Below, in pieces: positions 16,921 through 26,926 of a stretch of DNA of 37,351 bases (positions are counted from its first letter, which is position 1; each line of letters begins with the position of its first letter). The DNA is from CAYFLR01 sp964343805 (lineage in GTDB: Bacteria; Bdellovibrionota_B; Oligoflexia; CAYFLR01). The notes under the pieces are model-generated. The model searched no databases. It had not been told where the DNA came from and saw only the letters and a list, made by a program, of their open reading frames with translations. The DNA lies in contig CAYFLR010000059.1 of NCBI GenBank assembly GCA_964343805.1, positions 1-37,351 on the forward strand, read 5' to 3'. Position numbers and translations under genes: made by a program.

Positions 16921-19848
16921 CTATAAAACTCCACCTATATTTATATGAAGCCTTCCCTCAGAAAGTGAGGCAAACCCCTCTTGTTCAATTTTACTCCAGG
17001 GGATTCCGTAATCTAAGTGCAAACTAAAGACATTGGGGAACATCACAATCCCCATACCTAAGCTTTTTCGCAGATCTGGCAGACTGATATCCAATAAACT
17101 AGAGACACTGGTCACCGAACTTAAGTTGGCATTTTCCAGTTCTGCTATATCATCATTACGGAAGTAGGCATTACCGGCATCATAAAATATAACTAAACCA
17201 AACTGATCTCCGATATAGGGAGCTGGAAATTTGATTTCGAAAGAGTTAACAAAAAGGAGTGTCCCTCCCACTCTCTCAGTTACGGTTTTACCTGAACGTT
17301 CAAAAGTGACAGTAGGTCCTAAAGATCTCTCTTCATATCCTCGTACGGAGCCGGTTCCACCGGTGAAGAATCTCTCTTCCTGTGGGGGTAGGCAGTATTC
17401 TTGACCACTATTTCCACATTGCTTACCGGACATCACATCAATTTGTCCAATTTGAGTATGAATATTGATACCGACTCGACCATATATCCCCTTATAGAAG
17501 CTCCCATAGAGAAAGTATTTATTGTAATCCATATCTGAAAATAAGAATGATTTTCTCGCCACATCAATGGAAAGAGCTAAAACCCCTCCTTCTAATGGCC
17601 ACTTGGGATTATCACGCCAATCACCAAAAATATTAGGAATAAAAGCTCCGGTTTGGACCCGGTCAAAATTAAGCAAAGTGCTTTGATTATCATTCACCTT
17701 GTCACGGACGTAACGACTCTTTTTCAGTTTATACCCCAGATTCATTCTTAAATGAGGAGTCAGAGGTCTTAAGAAATTGAGTTCAAAAGTTTCATTGTTC
17801 AAATGAAATTGTTTATCTGCGGTATTAGATAATAAATAGGTAATAGTACCTTGAAATTGAGAACGCAAAATATAGGGCTCAGTAAAACCCACTAAGATCT
17901 CGTATCCCAAAATAGGAGGTTCCACCTCTAACCGTTCCTGTTGAGCCTCTTGACTTACTTTCAAGGTTTGAAAGACCCTTCGTCCACCAAATCCACCTAA
18001 ATTAGCATAAGAGAGCCCCATGGAAAATCGAGCTCCTTTATATGTTCCCCAACCCGGTTTGAACTCAGCAGTGCCCGGTTTCTTTTCTCTAATCTTAATT
18101 ACCAAATGTATTTGCTTTGTTTCTTCTTCAGAAAGAATGGTGGCCATAGGCTGAATACGCACAGATTCAAATAAACCCAACTTCATCAATCGATTCCGAT
18201 TATCAGATATGCGAGCCGGAGTAAAAATCATTCCTGTTTTTAGGTTGATTTCTCTTTCCACCACAATCATTTTAGTGAAGCGCAGTCCCTCAATAGAGAT
18301 TTTGCCTATAATCAGCTGTTGCCCTTCCCCAATCTTAATAGTTGAAGTCAAACTATGGTATTTGTTTATAGTCTGGATCTGATGACTCAATTTTATAGTC
18401 ACTTCAGTATATCCATGACTTAAGTAGAGCCTACGGATAGAAGTTTTAACCTGATTTACCCAAGTTTGATTTAGTGGCTGCCCCTCCTTAAAGGGGATGG
18501 CCGCTAGCAGTTTTTCTTGAGTAAAAGCTTTATTTCCCTCAAAGCCCACTTCATCTATGAGATAGGGCTTACCCTCTTCCAAAAGAACTCGAACATTAAC
18601 CAGTTTTTTATCCTCTGAAAACTCATATTCAGGATCCGAAATTTTAACATCTGCATACCCTTTTTCAAAATAAAGAGACTCGATACTTCGAAGTTTATCT
18701 CTCACAAATTTTTCAGAGAAAACGGTTTTAAAAAGAGCAAATCGAGTGGGCTCCAAAATATTTTCTAAGGCTTCCGGATCCAAAGAGTAACCATCAATTT
18801 GTATATTTCCAATATTAACTCTCGGACCGGCATCCACAAACAATTCATAAGACTCTAAGTTTTTTTCCTTTTGCAGAACTTTCATTTCAACTTTGACAAA
18901 ATAGTAACCACGCTCTCGATAAAAGTCTTCCAAATTATAAACAACTTCTTCCGGGTCTAAGTTTGAAAAGTCAATAGCTTCACTACGCTCTTTGGTAAGG
19001 AATGGATCAAACTGTTGGTCTACAATTTTATATTTAATCTGAACCCCATATTTAACATGGACCTCAAGTTTAGCCGTGTTTTCTTGTTTGTCATAGTGAA
19101 AAACAGGGGTCCTAAAGGCGACCTTATAGTATCCTTTTTTTGCTAAAGCAGAAATGGACTTCTCCACAAAGCTATTCACCTTATCAGCCGAGCAAGCAAT
19201 ACCTAAGGGAAGCTCAACCATTTTATCTAACTTGCTTTGATCGGAGAATATTTCTACTTCTGAAATAAAACAAGAAACCAGTTTTTTTACCTCTATTACA
19301 ATTCCCACATGCCTGTGAGCATTATCTAAAAAATAAGGTTTGAGATGTACGATTGGTTGGTAATAACCTTTTCCACGTAATATCGCCCTGATATTGACCT
19401 GAATTTTGGAAAGAGCCGTGGGATGATACTCAATATTACCTAAACTTTGTTGACCAATTTCTAATTCGTCCAAAGCAATATTTGGATAATCCTTATCCAG
19501 TTTCACTTCGATTTGGTCAATCATCTGCTTCCATTTAATTATAAAAACCACTTCTAAAGCAGATTCCTTTCCCGGGTTTTGGGAGTGAGTCGGCTGCTTA
19601 AATACCTGAAAAGAAACATGACGGAATAAGCCTAACTTGAATAGATCTTTGATGGTTTTATTTATGAGGTCATGGGTATAATTACGATTGAGTAAAGGGC
19701 TAATAATATCCGCCCCTTGAGTGATAGATCGGTCTTTATCATCTACTAGCTTTAAGCCAACAATTCTCCCTTGAACAAAGGGTTTACTCCAAGCAATGCC
19801 TTGCCCTAAAACCAAAGCCGTTAATAGTATGAAACCAAGTATTTTCAT
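16921..19848 (-). CDS. tamA: Omp85-family outer-membrane assembly protein (TamA-like) with about seven POTRA domains
   Basis: This protein inserts others into the outer membrane. A signal peptide (1-22, ending AWSKP) is followed by about 570 residues of repeated POTRA folds, then a C-terminal 16-strand-type barrel (about 596-975). I count seven POTRA units at about 26-106, 109-190, 192-268, 270-341, 343-425, 428-507 and 511-590. Each has a helix ending in a GYY/GLF/GYA turn. The barrel has the conserved loop-6 motif GTGSVRGYEERSLGP. The last residue is Leu, not the usual aromatic. BamA has five POTRAs and E. coli TamA three. The upstream tamB partner, four bases away, favours a TamA role, but a BamA role cannot be excluded. 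Confidence 0.85.
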   Translation of the reverse strand: MKILGFILLTALVLGQGIAWSKPFVQGRIVGLKLVDDKDRSITQGADIISPLLNRNYTHDLINKTIKDLFKLGLFRHVSFQVFKQPTHSQNPGKESALEVVFIIKWKQMIDQIEVKLDKDYPNIALDELEIGQQSLGNIEYHPTALSKIQVNIRAILRGKGYYQPIVHLKPYFLDNAHRHVGIVIEVKKLVSCFISEVEIFSDQSKLDKMVELPLGIACSADKVNSFVEKSISALAKKGYYKVAFRTPVFHYDKQENTAKLEVHVKYGVQIKYKIVDQQFDPFLTKERSEAIDFSNLDPEEVVYNLEDFYRERGYYFVKVEMKVLQKEKNLESYELFVDAGPRVNIGNIQIDGYSLDPEALENILEPTRFALFKTVFSEKFVRDKLRSIESLYFEKGYADVKISDPEYEFSEDKKLVNVRVLLEEGKPYLIDEVGFEGNKAFTQEKLLAAIPFKEGQPLNQTWVNQVKTSIRRLYLSHGYTEVTIKLSHQIQTINKYHSLTSTIKIGEGQQLIIGKISIEGLRFTKMIVVEREINLKTGMIFTPARISDNRNRLMKLGLFESVRIQPMATILSEEETKQIHLVIKIREKKPGTAEFKPGWGTYKGARFSMGLSYANLGGFGGRRVFQTLKVSQEAQQERLEVEPPILGYEILVGFTEPYILRSQFQGTITYLLSNTADKQFHLNNETFELNFLRPLTPHLRMNLGYKLKKSRYVRDKVNDNQSTLLNFDRVQTGAFIPNIFGDWRDNPKWPLEGGVLALSIDVARKSFLFSDMDYNKYFLYGSFYKGIYGRVGINIHTQIGQIDVMSGKQCGNSGQEYCLPPQEERFFTGGTGSVRGYEERSLGPTVTFERSGKTVTERVGGTLLFVNSFEIKFPAPYIGDQFGLVIFYDAGNAYFRNDDIAELENANLSSVTSVSSLLDISLPDLRKSLGMGIVMFPNVFSLHLDYGIPWSKIEQEGFASLSEGRLHINIGGVL

Positions 19849-19852
19849 TTAG

Positions 19853-22800
19853 TTAGTAATTAAAGTCAAATTTAAATTTAATATCGCCCCCCACTTCAAT
19901 GAGGTCACTCCCTTTTTCGAGCAAAGGAGTGTTATTTACCTCACCTTGCACCGAGACATTTGGATTAAAACGATATTCCAGATTTGATTCCCATGCTGCA
20001 GCTGAGGGTCTCAAATCTCGTGAGATGTGTAAATCTAAATTTTCAAATAATTGTTTTCGGGCCGTCCCGCGAGGTTCCACTCTTTTAGTAAATGTAGAAT
20101 AGTGAAGATTAACCTCTACTTTATCTATCAACCCATAACTGAGGGCAGTTATCTTATCAGTAATTTCACTTTGAAAAGCTCCCGCAAATAAATTCCATGC
20201 TTCCACTTCTGAGGCTTTTTCAATAGATAAACCTTCAGCAATTCCTCGCTCAGGTAACTTGCCAGAAGAAATTAAAGTCACCACATCATTATCGGTAAGG
20301 ACATGACCATCAGGCGCTGTTTTAGGCTCCACATCGAAAGCGATATCTATCTTATCAGGTTTACCGGTAATTAAAATAAACACCGTGTATTTATCCACCT
20401 TCGCTTGGGCATTAACATGAATGTCTGTCTCTAAAAAGTTTTTAGAGGCATTAAGAGTCCCAGAAACAATTTTAAAACGGTGGTTCTTTAGAAAAATAGT
20501 TCCCCTCGGTATAACAATAATTCCTTCTAAATCAGGTTCAGTGACATCCCCTTTTACCTTAAGACGGCAGCTAGCAACTCCTTCAAATAAGTTATTCTTC
20601 ATACGAATACTTTTATCGGCTTTAATATTCAAATCGAGCTTAATAATTTGCTGCTTTTTACCTGACCCCACCTGACTGCGTTTGAGACTATCCAGCACTA
20701 GGGATCTCCACCTCAGTTCATCATAATTCACTGCTTTATCCAAAATCACATCCCCTTGTAAAGTAAAGGGGAGCTTCGCTCCAGCCAATTCCAATTTTCC
20801 ACTCGTGATAAAATTAACAGAATTCAAAATGGGAAGAACAATTCGGTTAAAGGCTCGGTTCATGACGACATTAAAATTATAGTACTGAGGAAAGTAATTC
20901 TTCATTTGAATTCCACCAGTCACTGTAATTTCTCCTGGACCTTTTTTAGCATGCAGTTTATTTAGTATAAGGTGATCTTGGGTGAAGCTGGCATCGATGC
21001 TTATATTAGAAAAAGAAGGGTAAAGGTCCATCAATAAAACCTTTCCATTTTCCATAGCAAGTTTACCACCAATTTTTATTTCGTCTAATTGCCCCGTAGT
21101 TTGTGCAGAAAAGTCTACGACCCCTTCTGCATTCTTGATTCCCTTAAACATTTCAGCAAATAAACTCATATTGGTTTTAAGGTTCAAGTTCCCAAGTAGA
21201 GTATTATTTTTATCCTTAATCCCTTTTCCGGTAACAAAAAAGTGCTGCCCTTCTATTCGAAAGGGTTTCAATTGCCACTCTTTTCCCCTAAATACAATAT
21301 CTGTTTGATCCAGATAAAGAGACCGATTTCCAATTAAACGAAGTTCATCTAATTTGGCCATACCGAAGACCACTTGCTCTCTAGCCTTACCGTGAATATC
21401 TATATCAAAACTAATATCACCCACCTCTTCAGTAGATAGATCAAACTGCTTTATAAATTTATAGAAGGGATATCTAAACACCCCCATTTTAAAAGTAAAA
21501 TAATCCCGTTCAAAAAAGTATTCTCCCTGCATCTGCATAGTTTCATCTCTAAACCCTCCCTTCACCTCTATTTGTTTTTTACTCAGGCGAATATCCATAT
21601 CTAAAGGATCAAAGGAAAAACTTCTGGTTTTGATATTAGATAAGACAGAGGAGAGCTTTACAAATGGTTCGGATAAAGTTCCTTGCACATCTACCTTGCC
21701 ATCCAGAACAAACTGGTTTTCATCATTAATAAATTTAAAAGGTATTTGATTAATTCGAAACCATAAGTCCAATTTATCAAATCCAATCATGCCTCCCTTG
21801 CCAATCAAGCGACCCTCACCAGGGGATAAGAAATTGAATTCCGACAACCTGAGTTCACCGGGTTTGATATCAAGGGTTGCTTTACCATGAGTTAATGAGA
21901 TGCCTTGATATTTAAATTGGGCATCTTTAGCTAAGATCTGTCCTTTATATTTATCTAAATTAAGGAGATCATCACTATAGAGATCAAATTGACTGTTGAG
22001 TTGAAGACTCAAGTTTTCGGGAATCTTTGCCAAAGCAGGATGGACCCTTCTTAATACATGGCTATCCAATTGATTGGTTTTACCTTGTAAAGAAATTAGA
22101 GTAGTGTCTCCCTGGAAGTTGAATAGCAAGGTGGCTAATTCATAGTTAAAATTATTTTGAACTCCAAAAATCTGGGTGAGCTTTATCTTTAGGTCATGGT
22201 AGTTAAGTAGTGCTCCCACATCCCCTAAAAAGAACCCTTCAATTTGTACATTCCTTGATCGGATGCTGGCATCCACCTGCACATCGCTATAGGGGCCAAA
22301 AATTCGAGTTTGAGCATCTAGATCACCCTTGATAGGCAATTCAAAAATATAGGTGGGTAAGAGAGTTTTGACTCCATTAGCATAGACCGTTAAATCCATT
22401 TTAGGTTGACTAAAAAACAGAGTTCCATTCACAAAGTAGCGATCTTTCTCACTTGCAGCCACTGAATGATTGAAGGTCATCCCATCTTCTGTGATGTCAG
22501 CCAGTAGTTTTACTTGCAGTGGAGGTTGAACAAATTCAGGGTTAAAATCCTCTTGTAAGGCAGCAATTCGAAATTCAGAGATGGTTATTAATTCATCCAG
22601 AGGTTTAAAATCCATAAAAAAGGGATAAAATGTCCCCTGCAGTTCGATAGGACCATCTAGTTTAAAAAACACCTCCTCTTGGTCCACATCAAAGGAGCGG
22701 AGCAGATCCACAAATCCCAGTTTAACTACCTTTGCATTTAAAACATAGGAATATGGAGGGCTCAGTGAAATATCACCCTTAGCCATCACATGCCCCACTG

Positions 22801-23822
22801 GTGTTTGGATAAAGGCATCCTTAACCCTCAAATCTGAGCCTTTAATGGAGTACTCAATTTTTGAGTTATGTAGTAAAAAACTATCTAGTTTTCCATCTTT
22901 GATATCTACGGTGCCATCAATAAAAGTATCTTGCCAATTGAGCATGGTATTTTGTAGAAGTCCCTCAGATTCCACCCAACCTTCTGTTTGATTCAAATCA
23001 AAAATTTGAGCAATGGAAAAAAGATTCACTTTTGTTTTATAGCGGGCTTTGCTTTGAAAAGCTTTTTTTGCCAACGATAAATGACCAAACATTTCAAGTT
23101 GAAGCAGGTTCTCTAGATCTAATAAAAAATCATTAATCCGGATATTTTCATGGGTCACCCCAATATTTAGTTTAAAGCTTTTTAAAGGAAATGATGGTTT
23201 GTCTGCCAGCATCACGACCCCTTGCTCCACCGATGTTTCTAGATCAAATGAGCCTTTAGGGGTTTTTTGAGCGGTTATTTTCACATTAGATAGTTCTAAC
23301 TGATAGTTATTGGGTAAGAGAACCTCCACCTTCCCTCGATGAAGTTTGATGATATGGACCCATTTACTAGGTAAATAATTGCGAATATAAAGCCTCAGCA
23401 TATCCTCTAGTTGCTCAACAGAAAAACCCTCTTGCCCTTCTTTTTCTATCTCGGCTCCTTTGGAATCGGGTTGGTAGACTTTAACTGCANNNNNNNNNNA
23501 TCAATAGCTCTTTAACTTGAGGTCGATTGAGCCAGAAACCCACTTCTGGTTGAAGTTTGAGATAATTGGTTTGAAAATCAACAGTAGATGGTAAGTCTAC
23601 TTTAAGATTACGCACCTCTAGGTAAGAGGGAAAGATGGAAAAGGAGAGGCGATCGAAATGAAGTTTAATACCCAGTTTTTGCTCAGCTAAAGAAACAATC
23701 CCTTTCTCAACCTCCTCTTGAACCACTCGGTTATTGAGAATAAAAATAGCAAAACGAATAAATATAAATAAAAGAACAAGGGAAGCTAAAAGAATTTTTA
23801 TCTTCTTTTTAAGATTGGTCAT
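19853..23822 (-). CDS. tamB: TamB/AsmA-like inter-membrane protein, interrupted by a gap
   Basis: TamB proteins span the periplasm from an inner-membrane anchor and form a lipid-carrying groove that works with TamA. The start at ATG 23822 overlaps the accC stop (ATGA). A basic N-terminus and a membrane segment (LLASLVLLFIFIRFAIFIL) are followed by the AsmA-like LGIKLHFDRLSFSIFPSYLEVRNL. Ten N at 23490-23499 interrupt it. The frame on the far side is open from 23489, so the part beginning with an ATG at 23401 is not a separate gene. Long repetitive beta-strand sequence leads to the DUF490 C-terminus (IPRGTIFLKNHRFKIVSGTL and FDVEPKTAP). The total is about 1,320 residues plus the gap. It is followed by tamA after four bases. 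Confidence 0.88.
23490..23499. other. assembly gap of 10 N in tamB
   Basis: The frames on the two sides differ, so the true missing length is not ten modulo three. The gap splits what I read as one tamB gene. Confidence 0.95.
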
Positions 23823-25153
23823 TTCGTAATTGAGTTTAGACAAGTTGTGGTATATGAACCATCACGAAACACGGGGGCACCTAACAGTTTCTTTTGAAAA
23901 GGAATGTTAGTCTTAATTCCGGTTATGGATGTTTCATTTAAAGCTCTTTGCATCCGAGAGATGGCTTCACCACGGGTACTTCCCCATACAATCACTTTTG
24001 CAATAAGTGAATCATAAAATGGGAGCACCTTATAGCCCGAATAAATACATGTATCTACCCGCACACCAATTCCTCCTGGAGCATTATAAAAGTCTATTTT
24101 ACCAGGAGAAGGGGTAAAGGTAAAAGCATCTTCTGCATTGATACGACATTCTATCGAGTGACCATTCAGTTTGAGCTCTTTTTGGCTAATTTCAAGTTCC
24201 TGCCCAGCTGCTATTTTTATCTGCTCCTTAAGGATATCCACTCCAGATATCATCTCTGATACAGGATGTTCCACTTGGATACGAGTATTCATTTCTAGAA
24301 AATAAAAACTCTCATTATTATCTACCAGAAACTCAACTGTACCCGCACTATGGTAGTTAGCCGCTTTAGACAAACGTACAGCAGCCTCAAACAGCCTTTC
24401 CCTTATGGAAGGAGAAATAGTGGAGCAAGGAGTTTCTTCTAATAATTTTTGATGCTTTCTTTGAATAGAACAATCTCTCTCTCCGAGAACCAAGGTATTA
24501 CCATGCTTATCTGCCAGAATCTGCACCTCCACATGTTTTGGGTTGGTGCAGTACTTCTCCAAAAACATATCTCCACTACCAAAAGCGGCCTTGACCTCCT
24601 CCTGGGTCACTGAAAATTTTTCAAAGTCGGCTGGCTTATTAATAATCTGCAGACCCTTCCCTCCACCACCACTAGAAGCTTTTAAAATCACAGGATAACC
24701 AATTTCTTCTGCAATTTTAAGGCAGTCTTCTTTGGTTTCCACACCAGCTTCACTTCCTGGCAGTAAGGGAATATCAGCCATTTTGGCGGTAGCTCGGGCA
24801 TTGATTTTATCCCCCAACAGATCCATGGTCTTAGCATCGGGACCAATAAAAACAATATCCTCTTTTTTACAGGCTTCAGCAAAGCCGGCATTCTCAGCTA
24901 AGAAACCATACCCTGGATGAATTCCATCGGCACCTTTCTGCTTTGCCGCCTCAATTATGGCGGGAATATTTAAATAACTTTTTTCAGCATGGGCTGGCCC
25001 AACACAGATCGCTTCATCGGCAAATTTAACATGAAGTGATTCAGCATCCACATCAGAATAGATGGCCACGGTTTTCACGCCGAGCTCTTGACAAGCTCGC
25101 ATTATACGGAGCGCTATTTCTCCGCGGTTAGCTATGAGTATCTTTTTAAACAA
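23819..25153 (-). CDS. accC: acetyl-CoA carboxylase, biotin carboxylase subunit
   Basis: AccC carboxylates the biotin on AccB, the first step of fatty-acid synthesis. The start is TTG, supported by AAGGAGGG five bases upstream and by the family start FKKILIANRGEIALR. The ATP-grasp glycine loop KASSGGGGKGLQI, the MNTRIQVEHPVSE active-site segment and the ECRINAED motif are all present. The length of 444 residues is normal. It follows accB with an 82-base gap and overlaps tamB by ATGA, so tamB translation is probably coupled to accC. Confidence 0.97.
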   Translation of the reverse strand: MFKKILIANRGEIALRIMRACQELGVKTVAIYSDVDAESLHVKFADEAICVGPAHAEKSYLNIPAIIEAAKQKGADGIHPGYGFLAENAGFAEACKKEDIVFIGPDAKTMDLLGDKINARATAKMADIPLLPGSEAGVETKEDCLKIAEEIGYPVILKASSGGGGKGLQIINKPADFEKFSVTQEEVKAAFGSGDMFLEKYCTNPKHVEVQILADKHGNTLVLGERDCSIQRKHQKLLEETPCSTISPSIRERLFEAAVRLSKAANYHSAGTVEFLVDNNESFYFLEMNTRIQVEHPVSEMISGVDILKEQIKIAAGQELEISQKELKLNGHSIECRINAEDAFTFTPSPGKIDFYNAPGGIGVRVDTCIYSGYKVLPFYDSLIAKVIVWGSTRGEAISRMQRALNETSITGIKTNIPFQKKLLGAPVFRDGSYTTTCLNSITK

Positions 25154-25235
25154 AATACCCTCCTTGGTTAAATTAGTTTAGACTTCCCTTTCAATGTTAT
25201 TGAGGGAGTAGATGGTAAGATAAGGTTGTAAGAAA

Positions 25236-25697
25236 CTATCCTTTGTCAATCACAAACAATTTGGTACCAAACTCTACGGTCATTCCATTCTCAAGGCAAA
25301 TATCAGTGATAACCCCTTCCACTTCTGATTCGATTTCATTCATCAGTTTCATGGCTTCAACTATACAAAGGGTATCCCCTTTTTTGACTCGATCTCCCAC
25401 TTCAACAAAAGCATCCGCATTTGGAGAAGGAGAACGATAGAAGGTTCCAACAAAAGGAGATTTAATTTCCATTCCTTTAGGACTTTTTACGGTGGTTACT
25501 GGTGCGGCAACGGTTTGTTCATTGGAAGGAACAATAGGAGCAACCGGAGCGGGAGCTGCAACCATCGGTTGATTTCCCCCCCATGGGTTGCCACCCTTTT
25601 GTAAACGAAGTTTCATCCCTTCATCTTTATAATCAAAACCACCTATTTCATAAGATTCCATTAATTTCATTACTTTTTCTATTTTTTCCAAATCCAT
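25236..25697 (-). CDS. accB: acetyl-CoA carboxylase, biotin carboxyl carrier protein
   Basis: AccB carries biotin between the carboxylase and the transferase. I start at ATG 25697 because the AAGGAG ribosome site lies seven bases upstream; the in-frame GTG at 25703 would sit almost on that site. The N-terminal MDLEKIEKVMKLMESYEIGGF helix is followed by a Pro/Ala-rich linker and the C-terminal biotinyl domain with EAMKLMNEIE (biotinylated Lys117) and the closing FVIDKG. It is preceded closely by efp, an arrangement also known from Firmicutes and Deltaproteobacteria. Confidence 0.96.
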   Translation of the reverse strand: MDLEKIEKVMKLMESYEIGGFDYKDEGMKLRLQKGGNPWGGNQPMVAAPAPVAPIVPSNEQTVAAPVTTVKSPKGMEIKSPFVGTFYRSPSPNADAFVEVGDRVKKGDTLCIVEAMKLMNEIESEVEGVITDICLENGMTVEFGTKLFVIDKG

Positions 25698-25708
25698 GGT
25701 CACTCTCC

Positions 25709-26281
25709 TTATTTCCCTGTTTTAACTCGCTCCACATACTTTGAAGTCCGAGTGTCAATTTTTAATATATCTCCCATATTAATATGGAATGGAACTGTCA
25801 CCACCAGGCCAGTGCTTAATGTTGCAGGTTTTCCACTTCCACTTCCTGATGCGGTATCACCCTTTAAGTTAGGACCTGTTTCCGTAACTTCCAAATTAAC
25901 GAAGTTTGGTAGATCAATACTGACCGGCCTTCCCTGATAAAAAAGCATATCCACCGTCTCACTATCTACAAAAAACCACTTGGCTTCCCCTACCGTCTCT
26001 TCATCTAATTCAATCTGTTCGTAGGTGGTTTGATTCATAAAATGATAATTCCCATCAAAGTATAAATACTGCATCACATGCTCTTCTAAATCAGGTCTTC
26101 CCACCTTTTCACCAGATTTAAAAGTAATATCTAGCACTTGACCAGTTTGCATATTTTTTATTTTTGTGCGAACGAAGGCACTTCCCTTACCAGGATTCAC
26201 ATGAAGAAAGTCAACAATGACATAAGGGGCTCCATTGTATTCAATTTTCAGGTTTTTACGAAAATCCGAGGTGTCGTACAT
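25709..26281 (-). CDS. efp: translation elongation factor P
   Basis: EF-P relieves ribosome stalling at polyproline stretches. The three-domain protein is full length at 190 residues. The loop reaching the peptidyl-transfer centre is NPGKGSAFVR with Lys32 at the position modified in many bacteria; no modification enzyme is encoded in this window. The C-terminal OB domain has the signature around TETGPNLKGDTASG, with an extra GSGSG insertion. A GGAG ribosome site lies six bases before the ATG. About 208 bases of AT-rich DNA separate it from aroQ and probably hold a promoter; a TATACT hexamer is present there without a clear -35 box. Confidence 0.97.
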   Translation of the reverse strand: MYDTSDFRKNLKIEYNGAPYVIVDFLHVNPGKGSAFVRTKIKNMQTGQVLDITFKSGEKVGRPDLEEHVMQYLYFDGNYHFMNQTTYEQIELDEETVGEAKWFFVDSETVDMLFYQGRPVSIDLPNFVNLEVTETGPNLKGDTASGSGSGKPATLSTGLVVTVPFHINMGDILKIDTRTSKYVERVKTGK

Positions 26282-26489
26282 ATAACTCTCCTTTATAACT
26301 AGGCAATCTCTCTCAGGTTTTGGGCCTATTTGGGACTCTAAGATCTATTCACTGCAGTATATTCAATATGATCATCTGAGTGGCTTAGTTCTAAAATCAA
26401 GGTACCCTATCAAATCCAAGGGTGTCTTATCAAATCAAATCGACAGAGACAGTGCTTTTATTGGTTAATTTTTAAATAAGATAGAATGA

Positions 26490-26921
26490 TTAAGATTTGA
26501 AATGAAGACCAAAAAAATCAAGTGCAGCCAGATAAGAAAAGTGTCCTAAACCTGAAATAACACCAATCGCTTTATCTGCTAGGTAGGATTGATGCCTAAA
26601 AGTTTCTCTTTTGAACACATTACTTAGATGTACCTCAATAAAGGGAATCTTTACACAGCATAGGGCATCCCTGATTGCTATGCTAGAATGGGTAAAGGCT
26701 GCCGCATTTATAATAATGCCATCTATACCCTGAACCTTCAATAGGGTTTCAACAATGTCACCTTCTAAACTGCTTTGGCAGAAAGAAACTTCGATACCGA
26801 TTCGTTTAGCTCTCTCTTTAAGCTGATGATTGATCTCAGAAAGACTCAAAGTTCCATATATATCAGGTTCTCTTTTTCCTAAATTATTTAAGTTAGGTCC
26901 ATGAATTATTAGAAGGTTCAT
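26490..26921 (-). CDS. aroQ: 3-dehydroquinate dehydratase, type II
   Basis: AroQ catalyses the third step of the shikimate pathway. This dodecameric type II enzyme has its motifs in place: HGPNLNNLGKREPDIYG with catalytic Tyr22, IINAAAFTHSS (Asn72, His78) and IEVHLSNVF (His98). The length of 143 residues is normal. The usual NLNLLG reads NLNNLG here, a minor change. It starts five bases after the TPR protein gene, so it is probably the last gene of the pil operon, as in other Deltaproteobacteria-type pil clusters. Confidence 0.96.
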   Translation of the reverse strand: MNLLIIHGPNLNNLGKREPDIYGTLSLSEINHQLKERAKRIGIEVSFCQSSLEGDIVETLLKVQGIDGIIINAAAFTHSSIAIRDALCCVKIPFIEVHLSNVFKRETFRHQSYLADKAIGVISGLGHFSYLAALDFFGLHFKS

Positions 26922-26926
26922 CAGAA

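Noticed and set aside
23402..23489. Separate gene start at ATG 23401 for the large TamB part
   Set aside because: The frame is open back to the gap with TamB-like sequence, and no ribosome site precedes that ATG.
26282..26489. Promoter or riboswitch before efp
   Set aside because: A TATACT hexamer and a short imperfect ACCCT/AGGGT dyad are present, but there is no acceptable -35 box or recognisable aptamer, so I did not call a specific site.
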